From a bacterium (GTDB lineage Bacteria > Fidelibacterota > Marinisomatia > Marinisomatales > JAHJCW01): a stretch of 9,670 nt of DNA. The notes under the pieces were generated by a model, which had not been told where the DNA came from, ran no database searches, and worked only from the letters and a program-made list of their open reading frames with translations. This document shows, one piece after another, positions 1 to 6,010 of the stretch (its first letter is position 1; each line of letters opens with the position of its first letter). The stretch is from NCBI GenBank assembly GCA_018812885.1, contig JAHJCW010000151.1, forward strand, positions 1 through 9,670, in the 5' to 3' direction. Position numbers and translations under genes: made by a program.

Positions 1-90
1 AGAATTAAAGGTGGAAAAGAATTTGATATTAAACAAGGTTGGTTTCAAACATTATTGAAATCAATTGGGCAACATACAACGTCCAGTTAA
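1..90 (+). CDS. 3' end of an unidentified protein-coding gene
   Basis: An open frame enters from the left edge and runs 29 codons to a TAA at 88-90. The visible C-terminus reads GGKEFDIKQGWFQTLLKSIG followed by a polar QHTTSS tail. It has no membrane segment and no motif that I recognise, so I give it no function. Its stop lies 48 nt before the aldolase start on the same strand, with no convincing terminator between them, so the two genes may be co-transcribed. Codon use and base composition look like those of the neighbouring genes. Confidence 0.6.
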   Translation, partial: RIKGGKEFDIKQGWFQTLLKSIGQHTTSS

Positions 91-125
91 ACATGACACA
101 CCCCTAATAAAGGGAATTAAAATTT

Positions 126-132
126 AAAGGAG
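126..132 (+). promoter_or_regulatory. Ribosome binding site of the aldolase gene
   Basis: AAAGGAG is followed by six A residues and then the ATG at 139. It is one of the few strong Shine-Dalgarno sites in the window. It fixes the aldolase start at 139 rather than at the internal methionine codon 18. Confidence 0.75.
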
Positions 133-138
133 AAAAAA

Positions 139-1299
139 ATGAAAAAATCACCCCCAAAATTAAATATTGACAGAAAATTTCCGACTAATATGACTACAGC
201 ACATGCATTGTGCTTAAAAGCGAAGAATGGCGAAAAGGGAAACCAAAAAGGAAAGCGTTATGCCGTGCCGGCGTTTAATATAACGCATATTCAGGGAATA
301 AATGCAGCTTTTAAAGCATTTGAACTACTGGGTTCATCAGGATTATTGGCAGTTTCAAATTCGGCTATTAAGCATTTTGGCGAAGGTGATCCGGTATTTG
401 GATTAGAAGTGGCAACAGGATATATCGCCAAAAAGGCGGCAAGGTCTGATGTGAAAATAGCAACGCATTTAGATCATGGAGACTACATCTCCGATTCAGG
501 GAGAAAGGTGGTACAAGCATCAGTGCAATACTTAACAAGTGTGATGGCTGATAATTCTACCGACAAAAAAGCCAAGAAAGCGATGCCGTTACAAGACAAT
601 ATTGACCTAACGCGTGAAGTAGTTGATATGGCACACCCCCTTGGACTTTCTGTGGAAGGTGAGCTGGGAGTATTAGCCGGTGAGGAAGATGAAGATACAA
701 AATCGGAACTTTCAACCTACACAAATCCGGATGAATTGGATCAATTTTTACAACAAACCGGTGTATTAATGTTAGCACCAACAATCGGGACGATGCACGG
801 TCCTAACAAAGGAAAACCGGGACAAAAAGTTAAATTAAATATCAACTTAGCCCATCAGTTACTCACAATCGCTGATAAAATTAATCCGGAAATATTATTT
901 GTAGCGCACGGTGCTTCTACGCTATATCCTGAAGTAGTGAAATATGCTGTTGAGCAATTGGATAAAATGAACGATCCAACCAACTCAAAACAAAAATGGT
1001 TAGATTTCGTCGGAACAGATTGGGATCAGATTGAGGGATTAATCGAAGCAGGTTTCTGCAAGATCAATACAGATACAGAGAATCGTCAAACATTCCTATC
1101 GGCATTACTTGGTGCAATCAGTGAAACAAGTGCAAAGATTGATATCCGTTGGTACGATAATCAATGTACTGAAGCTCTGGTGAAATCATACATCCAAAAA
1201 TTGATCATGGCGGGTGATTATGGTGTTTGGCACGAACCTAAAATCGACATTAAAAAATATAAGTTCGATTTGAGTAAGAGTTTAACAGAATTGATTTAA
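139..1299 (+). CDS. fba: Class II (zinc) fructose-bisphosphate aldolase
   Basis: This is a cytoplasmic glycolytic and gluconeogenic enzyme that reversibly splits fructose 1,6-bisphosphate into dihydroxyacetone phosphate and glyceraldehyde 3-phosphate. The 386-residue protein shows the class II TIM-barrel landmarks in order. HLDHGD at 110-115 supplies the catalytic Asp112 and zinc ligand His113. VEGELG at 172-177 is followed by an acidic GEEDED loop. YTNPDEL lies at 194-200. The second and third expected zinc histidines are His220 (in TIGTMHG) and His257 (in VAHGAST). NTD at 310-312 matches the substrate-binding NTD of the family. The protein is somewhat longer than the roughly 350 residues usual for FbaA, with a basic N-terminal extension of about 20 residues and a segment near 275-287. 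The start is supported by AAAGGAG six bases upstream. The gene ends at a strong terminator. A related aldolase such as a tagatose-bisphosphate enzyme is possible, but the NTD motif and overall layout favour the fructose enzyme. Confidence 0.93.
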   Translation: MKKSPPKLNIDRKFPTNMTTAHALCLKAKNGEKGNQKGKRYAVPAFNITHIQGINAAFKAFELLGSSGLLAVSNSAIKHFGEGDPVFGLEVATGYIAKKAARSDVKIATHLDHGDYISDSGRKVVQASVQYLTSVMADNSTDKKAKKAMPLQDNIDLTREVVDMAHPLGLSVEGELGVLAGEEDEDTKSELSTYTNPDELDQFLQQTGVLMLAPTIGTMHGPNKGKPGQKVKLNINLAHQLLTIADKINPEILFVAHGASTLYPEVVKYAVEQLDKMNDPTNSKQKWLDFVGTDWDQIEGLIEAGFCKINTDTENRQTFLSALLGAISETSAKIDIRWYDNQCTEALVKSYIQKLIMAGDYGVWHEPKIDIKKYKFDLSKSLTELI

Positions 1300-1305
1300 T
1301 TTAAT

Positions 1306-1346
1306 AAAAACCTTGCGAAGATTTTAAATCTTCGCAAGGTTTATTT
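1306..1346. terminator. Bidirectional intrinsic terminator between convergent genes
   Basis: A perfect 15-bp inverted repeat is formed by AAACCTTGCGAAGAT (1308-1322) and its reverse complement (1328-1342) around a 5-nt loop. On the minus strand the stem is followed by TTTTT (from A 1306-1310), an ideal U tract for ending the EamA-side transcript. On the plus strand it is followed by the poorer TTTATTTAT, which is adequate for the aldolase. Two transcription units converge here, so one hairpin probably serves both. Confidence 0.88.
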
Positions 1347-1449
1347 ATAGTTTCCCAAACCATATTAGTACTCCGATAATCATAAAGCTCTCTGCGGTAA
1401 TCTTTTGGATAGCTTCGTTAAATACATCCTCAATAAATCCGCTAGACAA
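1345..1449 (-). pseudogene. 3' remnant of a second GDT1/UPF0016-like gene
   Basis: Reading the minus strand directly after the EamA stop codon gives 34 sense codons and a TAA (1345-1347). The peptide ends in EAIQKITAESFMIIGVLIWF followed by GKL. The intact GDT1 gene at 2407-2673 ends in DVIQKIAAGSFMIIGLLMWF followed by GKL, and both genes stop right after GKL. About 20 of the last 23 residues are identical or conservative. Aligned DNA over the last 70 bases is roughly 70% identical, with many third-position differences, so this is an old paralogue rather than a recent copy. There is no start codon, no N-terminal ELGDKT motif and no upstream coding sequence; the EamA gene occupies that place. 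I read it as the surviving tail of a tandem GDT1 copy. It now forms the 3' untranslated part of the EamA transcript. Confidence 0.75.
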
Positions 1450-2367
1450 TTATTTAGAATATGCAGCTTGGCGGTAATTTTTCTTAATTTGCACGATAAT
1501 TGCACCGATTGCGGCAATTGTTATACCAATTCCTTCTTGAATGGAAATATTTTCCTCAAGGAAAATCCAAGCAAGGATTGCAATCTGGATAAGCATTGTA
1601 CCATTAATAATACTTGATTCCATTGCCGTAAGTGAGCGAAGTATCAAATTCCAAAGAGTAAATGCAAAAGCAGTATTAATAACTGCTAACCAAATAATAA
1701 GTACCCAAGTTTTTAAACTAATAATTGGAAATCCATTTATACTAATTCCAATTACTAATAATAAAATAGCACCAATTCCCATACTAATAAATGTCACCAC
1801 AATTGGGCTTATATTTTTACTACGATTAATATTTCTGCCAATAATTGCAGAAAATGCATTTGCTAGCACACCAACAGTCATTATTAACAACCCTAAGGCT
1901 TGGCTTCCAATAAACGATAAAGGGAAAAAGTAAGTTATTATGCCGATGATAAATAAAACGCCACCTGACCATTGGATAATGGTTGGTTTCTCTTCAAGTA
2001 AAAATATTCCCATAAGGGCAACGATCAATGGAGTAAAATTTAGCATTAGACTGACGGTAACAGACGGCAATAAAGATAAACCTAAAAACTGTGTTCCTTG
2101 TGTAAATGTATAAAATACTAATCCCAACAGTATGAGTTTTTTCCATTGGCAAAGCGTTAGAAGTTTTATTTCATGCGTATATTTTTTTTTAAGGATAAAC
2201 GGAATGAAGCAAATAAATGCCAATATATACCTTAATCCTGCAAAAGTAATTGGAGGAATTTCAACCAATCCCCATTTGATTATTATAAAAGATGTAGACC
2301 AAAGAAAGGTCACAAGCAATGCCTGAAGAATTGGTACTATATGAGAGTGACTACTATTGTGATTCAT
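1450..2367 (-). CDS. EamA/DMT-family membrane transporter
   Basis: This is an inner-membrane permease of the drug/metabolite transporter superfamily. The 305 residues are very hydrophobic and fit ten transmembrane helices arranged as two EamA repeats (about 10-147 and 157-294). Each repeat ends in the family signature: NFTPLIVALMGIFLLEE (110-126) followed by WSGGVLFIIGI, and IQIAILAWIFLEE (260-272) followed by GIGITIAAIGAI. The length matches the usual 290-310. The substrate cannot be told from sequence; members export amino acids, metabolites or drugs. It is the last gene of the minus-strand block, 39 nt after the GDT1-like gene. The SD is weak (CAGG close to the ATG). An A9 run on the coding strand (about 2182-2190) encodes part of the Lys tract at residues 60-62. 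The gene is followed in frame by the GDT1 remnant and then the terminator. Confidence 0.88.
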   Translation of the reverse strand: MNHNSSHSHIVPILQALLVTFLWSTSFIIIKWGLVEIPPITFAGLRYILAFICFIPFILKKKYTHEIKLLTLCQWKKLILLGLVFYTFTQGTQFLGLSLLPSVTVSLMLNFTPLIVALMGIFLLEEKPTIIQWSGGVLFIIGIITYFFPLSFIGSQALGLLIMTVGVLANAFSAIIGRNINRSKNISPIVVTFISMGIGAILLLVIGISINGFPIISLKTWVLIIWLAVINTAFAFTLWNLILRSLTAMESSIINGTMLIQIAILAWIFLEENISIQEGIGITIAAIGAIIVQIKKNYRQAAYSK

Positions 2368-2406
2368 GACCTGATACTTATAAATAATTGTTTAATTAAT
2401 ATTGTA

Positions 2407-2673
2407 TTATAATTTTCCAAACCACATCAAAAGTCCAATAATCATGAAACTACCTGCAGCTATTTTTTGAATTACATCAGCAGGTATTTTAGTCTGCAGC
2501 CATCCTCCAAATAGAATCGCTATTGCTGTTAAGACAGTAAATGCCAACATTGCGCCAACAAACAAACCCCAGCCGGACAATCCTTTTGATCTCATGGCTA
2601 AGATTGCCAACTGCGTTTTATCTCCGAGTTCAGCTAAAAATATTGCTCCAAATGCAAGTAATACTGATTTCAT
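2407..2673 (-). CDS. Half-size GDT1/UPF0016 (TMEM165-like) cation transporter
   Basis: This is a small inner-membrane protein of 88 residues with three predicted helices. It carries the family hallmark E-x-G-D-K-T as AELGDKTQLAILAM near residues 14-27. Characterised relatives (yeast Gdt1, human TMEM165, bacterial MneA/Mnx) move Mn2+ or Ca2+, mostly as cation/proton antiporters, and bacterial forms are tied to manganese export. Those proteins have two such repeats. This one is a single repeat and would need to dimerise or pair with a second half-protein. A second copy is present only as a 34-codon relic at 1345-1449. The start is well supported by AGGAAAG three bases upstream of the ATG. The gene lies 24 nt after the YciI-like gene and 39 nt before the EamA gene, consistent with one operon. 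Ion specificity is inferred from the family only. Confidence 0.88.
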   Translation of the reverse strand: MKSVLLAFGAIFLAELGDKTQLAILAMRSKGLSGWGLFVGAMLAFTVLTAIAILFGGWLQTKIPADVIQKIAAGSFMIIGLLMWFGKL

Positions 2674-2676
2674 ATT

Positions 2677-2683
2677 CTTTCCT
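2677..2683 (-). promoter_or_regulatory. Ribosome binding site of the GDT1-like gene
   Basis: AGGAAAG on the minus strand, then AAT, then the ATG at 2673. It is the clearest Shine-Dalgarno site in the minus-strand block, where most other genes have weak or no such sites. Just upstream is AACAACTATTTATA (2683-2696), which recurs with one mismatch before the EamA gene (2379-2392). Confidence 0.6.
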
Positions 2684-2697
2684 ATAAATAGTTGTTA

Positions 2698-3000
2698 TTA
2701 TTCATTTATTGAGTAATGATTTTCTTTGTTCGCTAATTCTAACGTCCTTAACTCATAAGTACTAAATCCTTCAATAATAAATGGATCGGATTTGGCAATT
2801 ATTTTGGCTTCATTCATTGATTCAGCTTTAATTATCACTATTCCACCGGTATAATCTTTAAAAGGTCCGCATAATACTAATTGACCGGTTTTGTCTAATT
2901 GTTTGAGATGTTCAACATGCTTATTAATTACATAAGTAGAATAATCTTTTTTACGATTAATTAAAATTACATATCCGGTATATTGTAAATTATTATGCAT
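2698..3000 (-). CDS. YciI-like (YCII domain) protein
   Basis: This is a small soluble protein of 100 residues with the YCII ferredoxin-like fold pattern. It has a first strand YTGYVILI, a helix containing His28 and His31 (NKHVEHLKQL) followed by GQLVLCGPF (39-47), a glycine pair before a strand (TGGIVIIKA, 51-59), then the helix SMNEAKIIAKSDPF (61-74). The conserved His and the DPF aspartate (Asp72) correspond to the His-Asp pair proposed as the active site in YciI proteins. The family's reaction is mostly unknown, with a few members being dehalogenase- or hydrolase-like. The ATG overlaps the end of the symporter gene by 8 nt, so the two are probably translationally coupled. The last dozen residues are polar and look disordered. 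The job within this operon cannot be inferred from sequence. Confidence 0.85.
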   Translation of the reverse strand: MHNNLQYTGYVILINRKKDYSTYVINKHVEHLKQLDKTGQLVLCGPFKDYTGGIVIIKAESMNEAKIIAKSDPFIIEGFSTYELRTLELANKENHYSINE

Positions 3001-4375
3001 TTCTTTTTCTATTAATAATTATAAATGAAACAAATAATAATATTGAAGAAAAAATCCCTGGATAGAATGGTTCGATTTTAAATGAAAAATCAGGAATAAT
3101 ACTATTTAAAATGAACCACATTATTGACACTAAAACCGGTATTATCAATAAAATCTGCCCTTGTCGATTCCTTAATTTTAATTTGGTTAATGTCAAAAGG
3201 AATGGAATTAGTAATCCCGGTACAAATATCGAGCCGGTTATATACCATAATTTCACTACTGATGGAAAAGCAAAAGCTAAAATTACAGCAATCGTAGCCA
3301 TTAATATTAATCCAACTCTGATTAGAAAAATGGAATTATCAAAAGTGTGATTAGCCCCTTCTTTTATACGCCCTACAATATCTCGACCAAACGTAAATGC
3401 GCTTATAAATCCGAGCGAGTCAATGGTTGACATTATTGTTGCCAATAAACCGGTTATGAACAATCCATAGAATAATGGTGGCAGTAGTGCTTGTCCGAGA
3501 GCGGGGAAAGCAAACAGACCCTGCTGATGGGTCAGTAAGGCACGAGCGTATAATCCAGATGTGAGTGTAAGAGAATCAAAAATAAACCAGAATAAGACAG
3601 AAATTAATATTCCTTTTTGCGCTGTTTTTGGTGATTTTGCGGCAGCACAGCGCTGATAAAATCCGGGGTCAATAAATGTCCACATTGCTATGAAAAACCA
3701 AACGAATATATATTGAATTGTATTTCCGCCAGTTGGTGAAAGATGCTCTGCCGGTAATTGTTTAAAGATTTCTATCGGTGAACCGATTTTTATCCACGCA
3801 AATATTATTAATAGTATAAATCCACCAAACATTAAAATAAACTGAAATATATCCGTTCGAACAATTGCTCCTAAACCGCCTTTCCAGATATAAATTAAGC
3901 TAAATATAGTAGCAACTATTAATGCCCATAAAAATGGTATCCTGACAGTATATTCGAGTAGAATTCCTATGCTTAAAATGTAGGGGGCAGGACTTGCTAA
4001 AAAAAGTAGGAATAAGCCACTAATTACACCGGCGTTCTTGCCAAATCGGTCATGAATGTGATCCGGTATAGAGGTAAAATTTAGTTTTCTAATGCGTGGT
4101 GCTATAAGTATTGCAAAAAGAATTGCGAAGAAATAATAGGGCAATCCAAAAATAAACCATGTTTGGATTCCAAAGTTGTAGGTATTCTCACCAATTCCAA
4201 GAACACCACCATACCAAGTTGTGACTAACGTAGCCACAAAACCCGGCAAGCTAAGTCTGCGTCCGGCCAGAATATAATTATTTGAATTTTCGGAAGCGTT
4301 TTTACTTCGGTAGAAACCGATAACAACTACGAAAATGAAGTATATTAATACGATCGAAAAATCTATGATTTGCAT
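2993..4375 (-). CDS. Sodium:solute symporter (SSS family), possibly for thiamine or a precursor
   Basis: This is an inner-membrane Na+-coupled uptake carrier with about 12-13 helices over 460 residues, typical of the family. Visible SSS features are NNYILAGRRL after the first helix (32-41), WYGGVLGIGENTYNFGI in the second helix region (54-70), GGLGAIVRTDIFQFILMFGG (166-185, the SSS signature stretch), DPGFYQRCAAAKSPKTAQKG (236-255), and STIDSLGFISAFTFGRD (316-332), where Ser and Thr residues form the expected Na2 sodium site. I place the start at the ATG at 4375, 4 nt after the thiamine pyrophosphokinase stop. The longer frame from a TTG at 4432 would overlap that gene by 53 nt and adds a polar stretch not expected in SSS proteins. 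Coupling to thiamine pyrophosphokinase resembles ThiV-type symporters reported for thiamine or HMP uptake. This is a contextual inference, and sugars, amino acids or pantothenate remain possible. Confidence 0.87.
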   Translation of the reverse strand: MQIIDFSIVLIYFIFVVVIGFYRSKNASENSNNYILAGRRLSLPGFVATLVTTWYGGVLGIGENTYNFGIQTWFIFGLPYYFFAILFAILIAPRIRKLNFTSIPDHIHDRFGKNAGVISGLFLLFLASPAPYILSIGILLEYTVRIPFLWALIVATIFSLIYIWKGGLGAIVRTDIFQFILMFGGFILLIIFAWIKIGSPIEIFKQLPAEHLSPTGGNTIQYIFVWFFIAMWTFIDPGFYQRCAAAKSPKTAQKGILISVLFWFIFDSLTLTSGLYARALLTHQQGLFAFPALGQALLPPLFYGLFITGLLATIMSTIDSLGFISAFTFGRDIVGRIKEGANHTFDNSIFLIRVGLILMATIAVILAFAFPSVVKLWYITGSIFVPGLLIPFLLTLTKLKLRNRQGQILLIIPVLVSIMWFILNSIIPDFSFKIEPFYPGIFSSILLFVSFIIINRKRNA

Positions 4376-4379
4376 AAAA

Positions 4380-5012
4380 TTATGATTTATGACTTCGGAA
4401 TAGCAATAATTTTCCTGATGAATTAATTGCAAATTGATTGCCGATTGCTGAGTTACTAACTCCCATTCCGGAAGGAATCATCGATTGTTTTTTCAAAGGA
4501 AACTTGAGCCCTTTTGTAGTAACTGATTTCACTCGATAAACTGCCATTAGGGATATAGTCTGTTGTGGAAAGGAATCAAATGTATGCTTTCCTTTGATAC
4601 ATTCGATTGTAAAATTATCAGTTATTAATTGAATCTTTATATTGTCATAGTATTCTAACAACAATATCAAGTTTACTAATGAATGATCATCTCGAGTGCC
4701 TGTTGCGCCAAGTAAGCTCACATTCTTAATTCCATACTTAATACAATAATCAAAAACCTTTTCTAGATCAGTATTATCTTGATTAGGGAAGTGCAGAAAT
4801 TCAGATTCCTTAAAATCCTTGATATTTGTAATTGAATCCATATCCCCAATGATAAGGGACGGCTGCAAATCATGATTTTTTAGTTTATTTGCTGAACCGT
4901 CTGTACAAATAATCGTTTTTGCCTTATCTAAAATCTCTAGGGGATATGTGTGTGATGGGTATCTTCCATTTGCGACTATTACAACTGGTTCGATCATTTT
5001 TTTCTTAAACAT
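4380..5012 (-). CDS. Thiamine pyrophosphokinase
   Basis: This cytoplasmic enzyme transfers pyrophosphate from ATP to thiamine, giving thiamine pyrophosphate and AMP (EC 2.7.6.2), and is the salvage route to the cofactor. The 210-residue length is normal. The catalytic N-terminal domain shows CTDGSAN (36-42), IIGDMDS (54-60), QDNTDLEK (78-85) and GATGTRDDH (102-110); the aspartates of GDMDS, TD and DDH are the expected Mg/ATP ligands. The C-terminal thiamine-binding beta domain shows GLKFPL (168-173) and GMGVSNSAIG (182-191), where the Ser-Asn pair contacts thiamine in the family. The start at 5012 follows GGAAAG at a spacing of 9 and lies 1 nt beyond the upstream gene's stop; ATG codon 6 is an alternative. 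No TPP riboswitch is visible before the block. The adjacent symporter suggests joint uptake and activation of thiamine. Confidence 0.93.
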   Translation of the reverse strand: MFKKKMIEPVVIVANGRYPSHTYPLEILDKAKTIICTDGSANKLKNHDLQPSLIIGDMDSITNIKDFKESEFLHFPNQDNTDLEKVFDYCIKYGIKNVSLLGATGTRDDHSLVNLILLLEYYDNIKIQLITDNFTIECIKGKHTFDSFPQQTISLMAVYRVKSVTTKGLKFPLKKQSMIPSGMGVSNSAIGNQFAINSSGKLLLFRSHKS

Positions 5013-5013
5013 T

Positions 5014-5931
5014 TTAAATTGCTTTCCATTTTGAATTGAATTGTTTTTTATAGCCTCGATTAATTTTTAAATCTAATTCATTTTGAGCTGATTTTGCTTT
5101 ATTATTATATATTTCTGACCCAAAATATTCACGAGCGAGTCTTGAGACCGGTAATATCATCGGTGCAGGTTCCCAAAGAAATGCCGAATTTAAATTTCTA
5201 TCTATTAATTGTCCTTCTGTACAAGCCCATGAAAGTTGATTTAATGAAATTTTAGCATTTCGCATTTTATCCAGAACGAACAATGTACCTTGTTTATTCG
5301 GATTTATAAACATAAATCTTCTGCCGTAAAAAAGACCGGTATGTAAGTAGTTTGGAATTAACACAACCCCATCTGTTCTAAGACGTTTTGCCGTCCAATA
5401 GAAAATCTCAAAGATGATACTACTTATACCAAGCCCCGGAAAATCTTGTCCGGGAAGCTGTGGTCTTTTTCTAGTAAATTTTTTCTTAGGATTTTGTAAT
5501 AGAAACCACTCTACAACTAACAAATCGGCAGGAGGATATTTTTTATCGCCTAAAGTCGGAGTTTTAAAAGTGCTGCGTCGCATTATTAATTCGCCAGATA
5601 GTACCAGTTTTTTTCCAATTTGGTGACTAATTTGAACTCTATGCCTATAAGAATCACTTGTATCTAAATTAATAATTGGCTCCGGTAAACCAACATTATC
5701 TAAATGATCAAAATAACCAAATTTTCTTAGAGTGAACTCTATCCCGCGCGTACTAAAAACGCCCATAAATCGTGAGGTACCGCGACTGGTTGTCAGGTCA
5801 TTAAACAATTCTTCCTGAGTCAAAGAAAGAGACTCTGAATCCTGAAAAGCTAAATCACGTTGAATGTGTTTTACCAGGTTTCGGTATTTCTTTGGACGTG
5901 GTTTTAATAATGTATTTATATCAGGAAGCAT
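5014..5931 (-). CDS. Uncharacterised conserved-looking protein, 305 residues
   Basis: I do not recognise a named family. The protein has no signal peptide or membrane helix and looks soluble, with a basic N-terminus (KPRPKKYRNLVKHIQRDL, 10-27) and a basic C-terminus. The middle has motif-like segments that look constrained: HRVQISHQIGKKLVLSGEL (97-115), PPADLLVVEWFLLQNP (133-148), LPGQDFPGLGIS (159-170), RTDGVVLIPNYLHTGLFYGRRF (from 185, key residues Pro193, His197, Tyr202, Arg204, Arg205) and LSWACTEGQLIDR (233-245). The alternation of strands and helices and the aromatic PNYLHT..YGRRF segment could suit an acyltransferase-like or other alpha/beta enzyme, but this is a guess. It is the first gene of the minus-strand block, 1 nt before thiamine pyrophosphokinase, so it is probably co-expressed. 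There is no recognisable SD before the ATG. Confidence 0.82.
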   Translation of the reverse strand: MLPDINTLLKPRPKKYRNLVKHIQRDLAFQDSESLSLTQEELFNDLTTSRGTSRFMGVFSTRGIEFTLRKFGYFDHLDNVGLPEPIINLDTSDSYRHRVQISHQIGKKLVLSGELIMRRSTFKTPTLGDKKYPPADLLVVEWFLLQNPKKKFTRKRPQLPGQDFPGLGISSIIFEIFYWTAKRLRTDGVVLIPNYLHTGLFYGRRFMFINPNKQGTLFVLDKMRNAKISLNQLSWACTEGQLIDRNLNSAFLWEPAPMILPVSRLAREYFGSEIYNNKAKSAQNELDLKINRGYKKQFNSKWKAI

Positions 5932-6010
5932 ATAATAATTTACAAGATTTTCGATTTAAATGGCTGTATGTTTGAAAGAAAAAAATAATGTATATTTCTG
6001 CCCGATTATT
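5932..6010. promoter_or_regulatory. Divergent promoter region with a possible Bacteroidota-type promoter
   Basis: This 79-bp gap separates the divergent minus-strand block and the MMPL gene, so it must carry promoters for both. On the plus strand TTTG (5971-5974) and TATATTTC (5991-5998) are 16 bp apart, close to the Bacteroidota pattern TTTG and TAnnTTTG. That would start transcription only a few bases before the ATG at 6011 and would explain the absence of an SD. For the minus strand only AT-rich candidates are seen. There is no THI-box or other riboswitch-like element, and the gap is too short for one. Confidence 0.35.

Noticed and set aside
102..117. Small hairpin (CCCT/AGGG) between the first partial gene and the aldolase gene
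   Set aside because: It has only a 4-bp stem and no T tract, so it is not a credible terminator.
1345..1449. Readthrough of the EamA stop codon to make a C-terminally extended protein
   Set aside because: The downstream codons are in frame, but the EamA protein already ends normally after its second repeat. The extension is explained by the GDT1 remnant.
1405..1933. Plus-strand reading frames opposite the EamA gene and the GDT1 remnant
   Set aside because: They are antisense to a clear membrane-protein gene. Their peptides show no family features and have no ribosome binding sites.
2182..2190. A9 tract in the EamA coding strand as a phase-variation switch
   Set aside because: It encodes part of a Lys run in an intact frame. 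Runs of this size are expected in such AT-rich DNA, and nothing else suggests slippage control.
4376..4432. Longer symporter start at TTG 4432
   Set aside because: It would overlap the thiamine pyrophosphokinase gene by 53 nt, uses TTG, and adds a polar segment before the first helix. The ATG at 4375 lies 4 nt after the upstream stop and fits the family.
5960..6010. Longer MMPL start at ATG 5960
   Set aside because: The added 17 residues are not typical of the family, there is no SD, and the segment overlaps the probable promoter. The ATG at 6011 is preferred, without certainty.
5932..6010. TPP riboswitch upstream of the thiamine pyrophosphokinase block
   Set aside because: No THI-box core is seen on the minus strand, and the gap is too short for the roughly 100-nt element.
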